A stretch of 64,000 bases of DNA from Triangularia verruculosa (Eukaryota > Ascomycota > Sordariomycetes > Sordariales > Podosporaceae). How positions within the stretch are numbered: the first letter of the stretch is position 1; each line of letters begins with the position of its first letter. Below, piece after piece: positions 1 to 10,254 of the stretch. The stretch is taken from assembly GCA_033296885.1 (NCBI GenBank), contig MU863923.1:1-64000 (forward strand). Reading direction: 5' to 3'. A program made the position numbers and the translations under genes. The notes under the pieces are model-generated. The model was not told where the DNA came from. It ran no database searches and worked only from the letters and a program-made list of their open reading frames with translations.

Positions 1-173
1 GGGGCCCGTGCACTAATGCCGGGTAGGTGCTCGGTGACGGGTAAGCTCTTCGGGCAGAGACTTGGCCGAATCCTCCATTCCTTCACACCTATAACTACGT
101 AGTATTACAGCTGCCAATCCATTGTAAATTAGGCCTCACAGGGGCCTATTTTAACAGTAAATACTATAATACT

Positions 174-647
174 AAACGATTTAAAGAACCTCGTTTAAAA
201 AAGGAGAATAAAGTATTTTTATTAATATATAATCTTCGTATAAAGAGGCTTAGTAAAAAATTAGACTATAGGAGAGTAGGCTTATTTAACGTTAAAAGGA
301 AGATATCGGAGACGGTATACGAGCTGGAGTTACCTAGTATAATACGTTTATAATTATACATTTTTTATATTTTACTTTTAAAACCTATACTACCGGCGAG
401 TAAAATTAATACTTAGGAGGTAGTAGAGGACGAAAAAAAAGAGTACGATATAGAAGAAGTACTGGACTTATAGTTTAATAAAGATTAATTAGAATACTTA
501 GTAGGATAGTTAGGTTACCCGGCTACGGATAATTTATAGGAACTAGGGACGAATCTAAGTTATCTAAATAAGCTAAAAGAATTCTATCGGCGATATTTAA
601 ACCGACTTAAGTTAAATTAGACGATAAAAAGAAAAGGTACTTAAATT
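174..647 (+). pseudogene. Gypsy polyprotein tail: integrase GPF module and chromodomain
   Basis: Read in one frame with stops ignored, this stretch gives KKLDYRRVGLF (255-287), the integrase C-terminal GPY/F module. ETVYELELP follows, then a degraded form of the usual FHVSLLKP segment near 355-390. From about 423 it gives EDEKKEYDIEEVLD and then LEYLV-GYP-TDN--EL, the aromatic-cage region of a chromodomain. The Trp positions of the chromodomain are now TAG. In live chromoviruses this module directs integration toward methylated-histone chromatin. The frame is intact in length but has at least five stops, so no protein is made. Confidence 0.85.
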
Positions 648-680
648 ATAGGTAGTACCTATAAATTTAAACACTAAAAA

Positions 681-746
681 CCTCGATAGGAATCGAACCC
701 GTACCTCCGACGTAATAATCGACGTACTATATATTATACTATAAGG
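681..746 (-). pseudogene. tRNA-like sequence inside the retroelement
   Basis: Read on the minus strand, the segment has the shape of a eukaryotic tRNA gene. It has a D-arm-like TAGTATAATATATAGTAC and a T-arm GGGTTCGATTCC near its 3' end, with an acceptor-like end at each side. The T-arm (B box) is almost perfect. The anticodon stem no longer pairs well, which fits RIP damage, so I cannot give an isotype. It lies between the end of the pol frame and the LTR, on the opposite strand to pol. Whether it was carried by the element or is a chance fossil is not decidable here. Confidence 0.55.
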
Positions 747-1534
747 TTAATAAAGACCTAGGGATCGGACTATAATTAACCCTACGAACTTTAATTACTT
801 TAGGAAACTAGAGGACTTTCGTCGGGAGAGCCCGGAGCGGCGAAGGGTGGAGAATTCCGGGAGGAATTAACGACTAGCTCTAGGAAGAGGTCGGGGCTAG
901 ACGGAAGGTCGAAAAATAAGTTATCTGGGAGATTCTAACCGGGTTAGCTTAATATTATAGAAGTTTAGTCGAGGGAAGAAGAAAGGGGAAGATTAGCGGT
1001 AGAGGAGGATTGCGTTTTCTCCCGCTCTAGATCCTTAATTAACCGCTTTTTATGGACTGCGATATAATGGAATTTGGTAGTTAAGGTACGACGCTAGGTA
1101 TCTACTCGTAAAAGTTTCGAAGTAGCTTATAGTATAGTTATACGAGCCTTTTATTTTTCGGCGTTTAATTTCTCTTTTTAGCGACGTAAGGAAGTTATTA
1201 AAGTAGGAGTAAAGTTTAAAATATCGTAGTCGGTGCAGCTAGAACTTATATAATAGTTATATTTAGAAGAGTATTCGAAAACGCGATAATCGGAGATATT
1301 AAGGGCTTTATAGGTAGAATAGGGAAGTATTTCGTTACTAAAGATGGAAGTAACGGCTGTAAGATTCTGACGGTAAAGGGTACTGGAAGGGTCTTTCGGT
1401 GTGGATTTCTTAATGCGGTTAGATATTGCGGAAGAGTAGTGATAAGAAGGAAAACTTACCTAAGGAGGAAGTTATTATTAGAAGAATAAAAGGAATTAGA
1501 TTATCGGGACGTCGGCCTGAGAGGGGGAGTATCG

Positions 1535-1920
1535 TGTTATAACCCTGGTATATGGACGATAATAACGATTGGTTGTGGAATTACGAGAAGCGGGGATTAA
1601 TCGGAAGAATGCTTAGGAGAATTAATTATAGTGAGGAACGATGATTAGTGTGCTTAGGGTACTGAGTAGAGGAAGTAGAATGCTTAGTATGCTTAGGGCA
1701 CTGAGTAGAGTGAGTACGATTAGGAGAAGGTCTATATATACGGAGGAACTAGATAGCTTGTAGATAGTTCCGCAGTATGTAATCACAGCTTGTATTCACG
1801 GTATCTTGTGTTTACATTGAGATATCTTGTTGTGCACTGTTTAGCTGCACCGAACTAATTGTTAGAAGTTGCCTTTAACCGAGTATCCCTTTCAGAGGTT
1901 CTGTACAGGGGTTCGTCACA
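1535..1920 (+). repeat. Putative 3' LTR of the Gypsy element
   Basis: A purine-rich tract (GAGAGGGGGAG, 1519-1529) sits just before TGTTATAACCC at 1535, as a polypurine tract sits before a 3' LTR. The right end reads GGGGTTCGTCACA at 1908-1920, a near inverted copy of the left end (TGT...AACCC against GGGTT...ACA). The length of 386 bp is usual for fungal Gypsy LTRs. An imperfect direct repeat of about 50 bp lies inside it near 1640-1730 (TGCTTAGGG-ACTGAGTAGAG twice). The 5' LTR is not in the window, so the boundaries rest on these end motifs only. Confidence 0.6.
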
Positions 1921-2148
1921 TGTATATAGCTTAATAACGTATTGAATAATGGCATCCTCTTTTGATTGAGTGAGCTTCTTCGAATTGGGCGTGGTGTCGC
2001 GTCGTGCAGGCCGGCCAGCGCGTCGGTCACGGAGAGTTGATGGTGATATATTATAGAGCTTAGCTGCGGCTCTAAGGCTTAATTTTTCGTCCTTTTGGAG
2101 AGCTTTAAAGGCTAAGATTACCCTCGCTTCCTTTAAAGTAGGTGGTAT
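1921..2148 (-). pseudogene. N-terminal fragment of a pogo-like (Tc1/mariner superfamily) transposase
   Basis: The minus strand from 2148 has an open frame of about 75 codons without a stop. It contains LSLRAAAKLYN, STLRDRRAGRPARRDT and SKKLTQSKEDAIIQYV, the Psq-type helix-turn-helix typical of fungal pogo-family transposases. The codon at the expected start is ATA at 2148-2146 in front of PPTLKEAR, where relatives have Met, so the start codon looks lost by a G-to-A change. The frame stops making sense exactly at 1920, the outer end of the LTR. The DDE catalytic part is absent. RIP damage is much lighter than in the Gypsy element. Confidence 0.75.
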
Positions 2149-3004
2149 GTTGGATTGTAGAGAAAAATGATGTTAAGTGTAGAGAGAACGCATCGCAATG
2201 GCCAGTGCGTAACTCGCTTATATGCGCGACTCGCTTATAATGTACGTTATTTAACTAGATGTTTATAAATATGTAATTTATAAGTGTCTTCTTCTATTAG
2301 AAAAATGGACAAGTTCGTCTATATTTAAAGTTGCAATTTTAATACAAATAGTAGTTCTAATGGGTTTGATAACGGGCTACTGGCACGCGCAAGGAGAAAA
2401 CGGAAGTCATGATCAGTTTTGGTTGCGGCAAGTATAGCCGAACGGTCCTTGGACCCACTTCAGCTCAGGGTGATGCTCACTGCGCTCACCTTTTGCTCAC
2501 CTTCTGAGACCAATACGGACTGAGCCAAAAAAATTTGTCGGGTGTGACTATATAGGTAGGTACCTTCCAATCTTTTAAGGCGACTGCACTGACTTTTCAG
2601 ACATTTTGACTATCCTTCAAGCAATTGATGAGGCAAGTACTTTGAAATGTTAATCTCGCGCACAGAGTGTCCAAGTGGAGCTCTGAGATGTATTGAGGCC
2701 TACAGTGCCGTCACAAGCGGCCTGTTGTCAACCGTAGTCCAGGGTACCTTACTGGCCAACTCAGGCTTGCAAACGCAGGATGGTATGCGATGGCCCGTCT
2801 CATAAATGGCTTCGTATGCAGGTAGTCTGCTATCCGATCGCCGGAGGACATCTACCTTTCTAAGAAAAAGCCTAATGAAGTCCCGCGGATTGAACTGAAC
2901 TAAATCAGGGCGCGTCCCATCAGTGTTTCTTCGTTCCCGTTCACCCCCAATAAACCGTCCAGCCAAACTTCCTCCAACAAAGTTTTCTGGAAGCCGAGTC
3001 AGCC
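2149..3004. other. Transposon 5' flank and promoter region of the 3CxxC gene
   Basis: No gene is seen here. The left part is AT-rich and probably belongs to the pogo-like element, with a short direct repeat (ACTCGCTTATA near 2213 and 2229). Composition turns normal from about 2340. The right part must hold the promoter of the gene starting at 3005. Confidence 0.5.
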
Positions 3005-3478
3005 ATGAACAACCATGCTGAACAAACATTTCCTGAACTTCACGATGGCATTCTCAACAGCTTGAACAACATACTCCAGCCAATCCCATACTTCAAGCAC
3101 GGCGGTAACCAAGCTCTCAACAATTGTCAAGACGAATACGACACGTTCGTGATGGCAAAATTCACCTGCGACAATCCCCAGTGCTCCAAAAGGGGTTGGA
3201 GAAGCGGGAAAGTCACTATCCTGATCCGTGGATACCAAGACAATGGATACCACGCCGTTGTATTCAACCAGCGATGCGAGCGCTGCAATCAGCTCGGCGC
3301 CTTAGAGCTTGATCAGCCCTCCTACATTGATCGAGTAACATACCGACTGAAGAAATGGGCAGGCTTCAACATGGGAACGCGAAGTTTGCGGGAAAAGAAA
3401 GAAACGCCGCCTCACAAGTCTCATCTTTGCGAGGGTTGCAGCAGAGGATACTGTGAGCTTTATCGTGGTCAGCTTTAG
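3005..3478 (+). CDS. 3CxxC-type zinc-finger protein
   Basis: An intronless frame of 157 codons encodes a small protein of the fungal 3CxxC zinc-finger family. The metal-binding pairs appear in order as CDNPQC, CERC and CEGC, with a last Cys in RGYC. The N-terminal part (FPELHDGIL and DTFVMAKFTC) matches the usual layout: a short helical lead followed by the first pair after a V-MGKF-like strand. The family is common in filamentous ascomycetes and has no established biochemical role. The start at 3005 gives a typical length. A frame on the other strand overlaps it but shows no family features. The gene is close to transposon debris yet intact. Confidence 0.82.
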   Translation: MNNHAEQTFPELHDGILNSLNNILQPIPYFKHGGNQALNNCQDEYDTFVMAKFTCDNPQCSKRGWRSGKVTILIRGYQDNGYHAVVFNQRCERCNQLGALELDQPSYIDRVTYRLKKWAGFNMGTRSLREKKETPPHKSHLCEGCSRGYCELYRGQL

Positions 3479-4693
3479 GTTTGCTGGAACATGGGATGAC
3501 GGCATGTCTTGAGGGCTTCAAATTGCATGTACCTAGTGAGACAGTGATGGTCTCTCGGCGAGAGAAGATAGCCACGATGACGCCCTTGAGGAGGGCTTGC
3601 GCATGGATTGGGTTGAAGTTGAGGGCACGAGCGATTGAGCGGAGTAAGCAGTCCAGGTTGTGTGAGAAGGACCTTTGTCTTTTGGAAGTAAGATGAGTCC
3701 ATAGATAGGTAGAGGCACGGTTTAGGTAACAAGAGAGAGCCACCAAAACTTTACCTTTCTATGAGGACTGTCATCCGTAATCTTGAAGCCAGCAGGGGAA
3801 CATGCTAAACAGGATGTTACCGACCTCTGAGATATAGACCTCTCACTTGAAAAAATGGATATTACGTAGTCAACCAAAGATTGGCAGCTTGGACGCGTGC
3901 AAAGATTATCCACACGCCTTCGGTGATGGTCCACATACCTTGATTGGTAAACAAAAGCTGGATTTTAACACCTCTTTTCTTCACGAATATTTCCCTGTCT
4001 GTTTTCTCTTCACTGCCTGTGTCTGCCAGACTGATTATGTCACCGTGCTCTTCTTTTTGTTCTTATCTCCCATTCATAGGTACCTCGGCACCATGATGAG
4101 CGTCCCCGCCGTTCTAGCCGAAACAGGTAAATGCTCAAAACTCACTTTTCGCCAACTTGGCAAGGCTAGTAGGGGTACAAGAGCCTGGGTACAAAAATAC
4201 CGACCCCTGCCGCCCTCTTCAATCCCGCACCAAGAAACCGCCATCACACCCTCACCATCAAATGCCCCTGCATTTTCGAGATGTGACTCCCTACGCGAGG
4301 AGCTGTGCAGTAGCGAGACGTTCAGTTGCCAAGAGCTTCTGCAACCGTTGATGTAGGCTGCCACATTCTGATCGGGCAATTCAGAAAATTTCTGGACATG
4401 GCCAATCACTCTTCTTGCTCGAGTCGCATTGGCGGCTTGTATCATTGGGAAAGCCGAGCCGGCATCCTGGACACCAAAGCAAAGCAGTGACAGAAATATT
4501 TGAGAACATTACATAAAACGGGTGACATTGACGAGGCGGCACCCTGTCTTGTAGGGCCTTGGGGGTGGGAGTACAAACAGTCAGGGATCTGACAACATTG
4601 TAGAGATAGAGACACATAAATAGAAGTAGCCATTCTCGCCTTGGGCTCATCACCCTTCTTTGGCCATCAGCACCTCCACCTGTGTCCCGATTA
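3479..4693. other. Intergenic region before the tyrosinase gene
   Basis: Frames of up to 170 codons occur here (for example 3847-4356), but none has family motifs, splice structure or a consistent composition. I see no RNA gene. The last few hundred bases should carry the tyrosinase promoter. Confidence 0.5.
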
Positions 4694-5913
4694 ATGAAGA
4701 TGGTGATCAAGAGCCTCGTCATTTGCGCCTCTGCTGCCATTGCAGCATGCACCCCAACTCCCCCTCCGACACCCATTATCCGCAAAGAATGGTGAATTCC
4801 TCTTCCATATCTCTCTCTTTTGATCCATGGCTAATGTCCAGCAGGCGCACTCTCACCACCTCACAAAAAGCAGACTACATCGACGCAGTAAAATGCATTC
4901 TCGCCAAGCCAGCTCTCACGCCAGAAGGCTCTCCCCCAGTCGGTCACGGTATCATCAGCCGCTATGACAATTTGGTCTACACCCACATTCAACAAACAAT
5001 GTCAGTCCACTATGTTGGCCATTTCCTCCCCTGGCACAGGTTTTTCACCGCCACCTACGAGAAGATGCTCCGTGACGAGTGCGGGTACAGTGGAGCCCAG
5101 CCATACTGGGACTGGACCCTCGATGCAGCCGATATCACAGCCTCTCCAGTTTTCGATCCTGTAACTGGGTTTGGTGGCAACGGTCCTTGGGTCCCTGATG
5201 ATCCCACATCCTGGATGCCGCCTGTTCCTGGGCGCAGCGGCGGAGGCTGTGTCGTGGACGGCCCGTTTGCCGGGATCAACGACCTGGTTCATCTAGGACC
5301 CGGGGAGTCGCTGGCGTACAACCCCCAGTGTCTGAAGAGAGATCTGGCCCCTTCCTTTGCGGGCAGGTATCTTGGTATGAACCAGACGCAGTTGACTCTG
5401 GGCCAGTCCGACTTTGGTTGGTTCAACGCCGTTGTGGAGGGATTCCCAAGTTTTGACGCTTCAGGTGTGCATGGAGGAGGACACTTTGGTGTTGGTGGAA
5501 GTCTTGGTATGCTTTTGCCCTTCGTTTCTGTCACTACCGAAAGTCGTGGAATCCTATTCTCTATTTTCTGCATGCTCTCGTTAGGTATGTAGCCCATTAT
5601 ACTGACAAAACTATCAGGACAAATGGGCGACTTGCACTGTTCGCCAGCCGATCCCATCTTCCACCTCCATCACGCCAACCTGGACAGACTGTGGTGGTCA
5701 TGGCAAGCTCTTGATCCAGCAGCACGTCTTACTGATATCAGTGGGCCATCAATCATCATGGATCCCACCTCCCCCAACGTTACTTTGAGCTGGCCTTTGT
5801 CTGTCGGTGTCAACGCAGCTGGTGTCACAGTGGGAGATGTGATGAAGATCGACGCATGTGGGACTGGCGGGAGCATGTGCTACACATATGATTCGTTGTA
5901 TACCTTGTTGTAG
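4694..5913 (+). CDS. Secreted tyrosinase (common central domain, type-3 copper)
   Basis: There are three exons, 4694-4791, 4845-5506 and 5618-5913, giving about 351 aa. Introns are gtgaat...gcag and gtatgc...tcag, and both joins keep the frame (EW|RTL and GSLG|QMGD). Residues 1-19 form a signal peptide. Copper site A is seen as VYTHI, SVHYVG and LPWHRFF, copper site B as VHGGGHFG and FHLHHANLD. Enzymes of this family oxidise monophenols or o-diphenols to quinones, often for melanin or for modifying peptides and phenolics. The short form lacks a long C-terminal extension, so it resembles the small secreted tyrosinases rather than the classic intracellular enzyme. The substrate cannot be read from the sequence. 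Confidence 0.9.
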
Positions 5914-6131
5914 AGCCACGCTCTCCTGGGAAAAGTATTGCCCGATGCCTTCGGACTGTAAATAGGCAAAAATGGTTGTTGAGAAAGCATGGGGATTTGG
6001 ATGTGCAAGACCATAAACACAAATTTATTCCTTTAACAGATGTCCCGCCTCTTCCTCCTCGTGCCTCTGCTCTTCTTTTCCTACGGTAGTCAGCTTCCGG
6101 CGCCGAGTCCTCCGATAATCCGATTACTTTG

Positions 6132-7674
6132 TCAAAGCCTTTCCAACAATTGCTTCAGTTGGTGTAGTGTGGTGGTAGAAGTCTCACTAATCATTTCTAG
6201 ACTTTGAAGGCCATTTGACGATGCAACATCCGGATTGGGATAAAACCAACACGCAATGGCCGTGATAACATAGACGATCTGTAACGAAAGTTAGGTAAGG
6301 TAGTCATCAGGTTAATGAAGGTATTGTGGGACCGTGATTACTCACCACCAGAAGGGCACCCTCGAGCCAGTTGGATTCGCCATCCCTCAAGAAGTTCCCC
6401 ACCACCAGGATTGACAATACCAAAAGTCCAATCATGAAGATCTCAAAGTTCAGATCCATGGGTTTGCCTAGTGCCCACCCAACGATGACAACCAATGGCC
6501 CAGTGAGTAATGCGGTCTGAATCGAAGGTCCAAGGCAATGGTATAAAGCCACGTTGATTACTCCATCTGTTTCCGTCTGTCAGTATCCGGCCGAAATTCA
6601 GGTACCAGGGAACTCACCCCAAGCCTCATCAATGGCTGTCAAATGCTCGGCCGCTTTCTCAACGAGTGGCAGCAAGATCAGACCTAAAAATTGGTCTGGC
6701 ACTCCGCTGCCTACGACATGCTCGATCTCATCAACAAGAAGGATCAACATGGCGGTAACGCAAATAAGGGATGTCACCAATGCCACCACCGCCTCGGTCG
6801 CGGTGAATTTGGGCTTTTCCATATCAGCCTCCCGGTCAGCATCTCTGTGCTCATCTGCTTCGATAACCTCGTCAAAGATGCTGTGCTGGCTGCTAGCACA
6901 GTACCAGATGTACATGAAAAAGCTCAGAATAAGCGCAATGGATGTCGCCCTGCTGATTTGCAGTACGTCGTCCTCAAGCTTGCCGAGCGTAAACTCATCA
7001 TGTCGCAAGGGCATGACAATCTTGGGGCCCGCTCCAACCGCAAGCTTAACCACTCTCGCCTCCGACTTCAGAGCCGAGTAGAAAGCGCTGGGAATCAGCA
7101 ATCCAAACGCAGCCACCAACAGCAGGCCATTTCCCGCCTCGGAGACAATGGCATGGAATCTCTGACTTGCATGGCGGATCCCACCGACAAAGAAACAAAT
7201 CCCCAAGCACAACAAAAGGTTTGTCAAGATACTGCCCAGGATGGCAGCCTGTATCACAGGTATCAAGTTTGCCTCCTCGTCCTCCTCATCGTGATTGACT
7301 ATCAGCACCACAAACAGAATGACCTCGACAATCGACCCAAACGTAGTCTCGATCAGTATCCCCGCAACCTTGGGCATCTTTCTTGCCAATTCCTGTCCGG
7401 CAAAGCCCAAGAGATTGGCAGAGGGGATCATGCCAATGTAGCTGAGTGCAAAGGTCCATAGCGGGTGGGAGACGGAGAAAAAAAGGCGGGAAATCAGCGC
7501 GAGTGGTACGAATGGCCACAATACATTGACGAGCGAAGAGATGTAGCACGAGCTGCGCCAGAGCACGAGAAAGAAATGTCGGGGGTGGAAGCCGGCGCGT
7601 CCGGATTCGCCTTCGTGGGGAATTAAGGGCGTCTGTTCGTTCATCCTGTCGCTATCAATCGACTGGTTTTTCAC
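6132..7674 (-). CDS. Vacuolar Ca2+/H+ exchanger (CaCA family, VCX/CAX type)
   Basis: There are three exons on the minus strand, 7674-6618, 6566-6346 and 6278-6132, giving about 474 aa. The joins restore EAWDGVINVALYHCLG and GALLVVIVYVITA, as expected for VCX-type exchangers. About eleven hydrophobic segments are visible, with the two CaCA repeats centred on GFAGQELA near residue 95 and on LPLVEKAAEHL near residue 350. A variable acidic and charged loop separates the halves. The family moves Ca2+ into the vacuole in exchange for protons. A second Met at 7644 has a good context and may be the true start. It is transcribed divergently from the gene at 8585. Confidence 0.9.
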
Positions 7675-8584
7675 AGATGTTTCGGTGACGTTGACGACAG
7701 TTCAGCTCGTCGTGCGGCGGTGTTGACGTTTGAAGAGGGGTCTTCAGTGTCAACCAACGCTGATTGGCGGGGGCAACCAGTTCTCGGCAGGCAAGAGCAA
7801 GTTGCAGAATGACCGCGAGACCACACCATAGGGTCGCGGGTGGCCTTGGCGTGAAACATTGCTCAAGTGATGTTGATGATGCTTCGTCTCTATCATGAAC
7901 ATGGCAGCTCTTGAGATTCCGACAAATGGCCAACGTCGCCATATTGAGTTCCGAAGGGTCAGTCCAACCCATCGGAGGGCACCGCCGCGGCCCAGCACAC
8001 TCTCCGAGCCTCCGGAACCACTTCCGTATGTCTCACTATTTCTCGAACTCGCGCTGTCTGGCTGCGACATTCACGCCCCGTTGGCCAGTCATCTAAGGTA
8101 CCTATCCGTACTTTGTTCTTGGGTTTTAAAACTTGGCCATTTGGGTATTCATTGCGTATCTTGGAACCATCGATCCCCGAGCCGGTGGCCCGCTCCGAGG
8201 CAAATCATGATGATAGTAGGCCAAAAAATGGTTGTCCACTGCACCTTGAGGTCGACCAGCCAGTCCCACCGCTATGCCGAGCCCTATCCTAAGAGCAGGG
8301 CCCAATCCGATCCTTTTAACTTCAAGCGTACAGACAATTTATGGACATCATGGGCAAACTTACAGCATTCAGTGGCTATAAAGAGTTACCATACTCCTGT
8401 GGTTTCCTCTTCATTTCTTCAGCATCCGCTCAACCTTCACGCATACATCCCCCCCTTCTAACTGACTTGCAGGCAAGTCTTATTCCTTTTTGTTTCTTTT
8501 GTTCCTCGCTTCTGGTAAGCCTTTTGGTCAGCAAAACATTCCTTATCCTGACTTCCGGCAAGTCAATACAAGTCACCGTTCAAG
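7675..8584. promoter_or_regulatory. Divergent promoter region, exchanger and repeat-protein genes
   Basis: This 0.9 kb gap separates two genes that point away from each other. A TATAAAGA motif lies at 8377-8384, about 200 bases before the ATG at 8585. The pyrimidine-rich run at 8440-8560 looks like a fungal 5' leader. Frames in this gap have no family features. Confidence 0.45.
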
Positions 8585-9913
8585 ATGAAGCGCACAGCCG
8601 TCTTCGCCACCGCCATTGGCCTCGCTACAACAGTTGCTGCCACCAACACACCCACAGGCAGCCATCGCGATGCCGTCAACAGGCGATCTACCCCCTCTAT
8701 GAATCAGCAAGGCACCAAACGCGTCGAGCCTCGCTCACCGATACGATGGGCATCCCCGGGAAGTGGCAATAGTAATGGTGGTGGGGGCAGCAGCAACGGT
8801 CTCAGAGACCAGGCGACCGACGTTGCCTATGGCATTGGCACAGATTACCTCGAGGATCGCACTGGTATTAGCCTGCCCGGCCGGAACTCTGGTGGTTCTG
8901 GCTTCTCTTGGAAGAACAGGAAACGTAGCGTGGTCGAGCCTCGCGGGAGAAGCAATGGCGGTGGCCGCGGTGGGGGTTTCTTGAACGCTGTCAAGGACAC
9001 TGCTTATGACCAAGGTACCAACTATATCGAGGACCAGACTGGTATCAACCTGCCGGACAGGAACGGGCAGTCGAGCTCTGGCGGTGGGTTTGGTGGCTGG
9101 TGGAAGAACAGGAAACGGGAGGTTACCGTTGATGAAGTTGTAGTCGAGGTGCTGGACCAGCTCAAGGATGGGGAGTCAAAGTCTGACGAAGCCACGGCCG
9201 ATGCCCTGAAGGAGATTGTGAAAGATACCGTCAAGAATGACGACGACACATCCATTGGCGATGTTGTGGAGGCACTGACCGAGGCCAACGAGGACGGTGA
9301 CTCCAAGTCCAAGGACGGCTCGGCCGATACCATCGGAGATATCCTCGACGCGCTCTCTTCCGACCATAAGAATGACGACAAGGACGAGGACAAAGAAGAG
9401 GAGACCGTCGCCGACAAGATCAAAGATCTCGTTGACAGTGATTCTTCGGACAGCAAGTCATCCCACGGCGACACACTTGAGGAGAAGCTTGAGGAGCTCG
9501 AGAAGGAAACATCGAAGCTCGACAAAGACGATCCCAGGGCCGAGATGATTGACGAGCTCATTGACGAGTTGATCGACGAAGCGGCTACTCTGGACGAGAT
9601 TCCCGTCGAGTATTTTCAGTACTGGATGGCGGTTCAGAGCTGTTTGGACCCAGTCCATTTGTTGACTACCAAGGGATTGGTGGCGAGCCACCTGACCAGA
9701 CGCGGAACCGCACCGATCCTTGTGACTCCTACCAAGACTGTCAAGAGAGAGGAAGAGAAGCCGGCGGAAGTAAAGTTGGGTCTGGCCCAGCCGTTTGGAG
9801 CAGAGATGGCACAGACTTCGGGAGCTGGTGACGGGTTGTTTGAACGGGCGACGGTGGGGTACTTGATCTTTGGGCTGGCGATTGCGATGCTGGCAAGCGG
9901 CGTTGCTTTTTAG
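8585..9913 (+). CDS. Secreted repeat protein with kexin sites and a hydrophobic C-terminus
   Basis: An intronless frame of 442 aa, family not recognised. Residues 1-19 form a signal peptide. Residues 47-114 and 115-178 are two imperfect copies of one unit. Each starts V-E-P-R, has a Gly/Ser/Asn-rich stretch, then TDYLEDRTGISLP or TNYIEDQTGINLP, and ends WKNRKR. Lys-Arg also precedes the first unit (TKR|VEPR), so a Kex2-type protease could release two peptides of 64-68 residues. Residues 180-350 are very acidic with DELIDELIDE-like heptads. The last 19 residues are hydrophobic without a charged tail, as in a GPI signal. Kexin-processed repeat proteins are known in fungi; this sequence gives no function. 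Confidence 0.75.
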   Translation: MKRTAVFATAIGLATTVAATNTPTGSHRDAVNRRSTPSMNQQGTKRVEPRSPIRWASPGSGNSNGGGGSSNGLRDQATDVAYGIGTDYLEDRTGISLPGRNSGGSGFSWKNRKRSVVEPRGRSNGGGRGGGFLNAVKDTAYDQGTNYIEDQTGINLPDRNGQSSSGGGFGGWWKNRKREVTVDEVVVEVLDQLKDGESKSDEATADALKEIVKDTVKNDDDTSIGDVVEALTEANEDGDSKSKDGSADTIGDILDALSSDHKNDDKDEDKEEETVADKIKDLVDSDSSDSKSSHGDTLEEKLEELEKETSKLDKDDPRAEMIDELIDELIDEAATLDEIPVEYFQYWMAVQSCLDPVHLLTTKGLVASHLTRRGTAPILVTPTKTVKREEEKPAEVKLGLAQPFGAEMAQTSGAGDGLFERATVGYLIFGLAIAMLASGVAF

Positions 9914-10254
9914 AGGTAAGACTGCTGGACAGAGACAGGTTCTTTATTGCGGGTCTTGGCGTTCCAATGTTTGAAGGAGTTCAAGTTTTTGGTATCCTAT
10001 GAATAAGGTAGGTTGCAGATAGAACGTGAGGTGGGGACAGGGGGAGATTGGATGTTGCTTGGTGTGCGCTCCAAGTGAGAGCCCTTGATGGAGGCAAAAA
10101 AACGACCGCTCTCTCTTTTCACCGATTTGGGCTCTGCTCGTTGCCAGTGAGATCTATGGTGAGAGGCTGCATTGTGCTGTCGCCGAGTTTAGTCTGAATA
10201 TTTCTAACCCTTAAGAAACTTTCTACATTAATACAAGTAAGGTAGCCAAGAATA
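9914..10254. other. Short gap between the repeat protein and the P450 relic
   Basis: No gene or RNA is seen. It may contain the lost 3' end of the P450 gene, but I find no heme-binding motif in any frame. Confidence 0.4.

Larger units (their letters stand above)
150..1920 (+). mobile_element. 3' part of a RIP-mutated Ty3/Gypsy chromovirus
   Basis: This AT-rich block is the 3' remainder of an LTR retrotransposon. One forward frame from about 174 to 647 still reads as the end of a Gypsy polyprotein. A long non-coding part and a putative 3' LTR follow. CpA is almost absent between 181 and 1530, where I see only a few copies, and the stops in the pol frame are TAG or TAA where the family has Trp or Gln codons. 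That is the result expected of RIP. The first 150 bases are not RIP-like, so the element seems cut off at its left end. It is dead: many stops and no reverse transcriptase in view. Confidence 0.85.

Noticed and set aside
1045..1190. Weakly open minus frame inside the Gypsy element that might be gag
   Set aside because: It is on the opposite strand to pol, has no zinc knuckle, and low stop density over 150 bases is not evidence.
2700..3029. Minus-strand frame of 109 codons over the 3CxxC gene start
   Set aside because: No domain, and it overlaps the start of a gene with clear Cys pairs on the other strand.
3847..4356. Forward frame of 169 codons before the tyrosinase
   Set aside because: No motif, no splice partner, several frames open at once, mixed composition.
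6691..7461. Long forward frame of 256 codons
   Set aside because: It is the antisense of the Ca2+/H+ exchanger; its composition is that of a shadow.
9022..9561. Minus-strand Ser-rich frame of 179 codons
   Set aside because: Antisense of the acidic Asp/Glu region of the secreted repeat protein; Ser runs come from GAC/GAG codons read backward.
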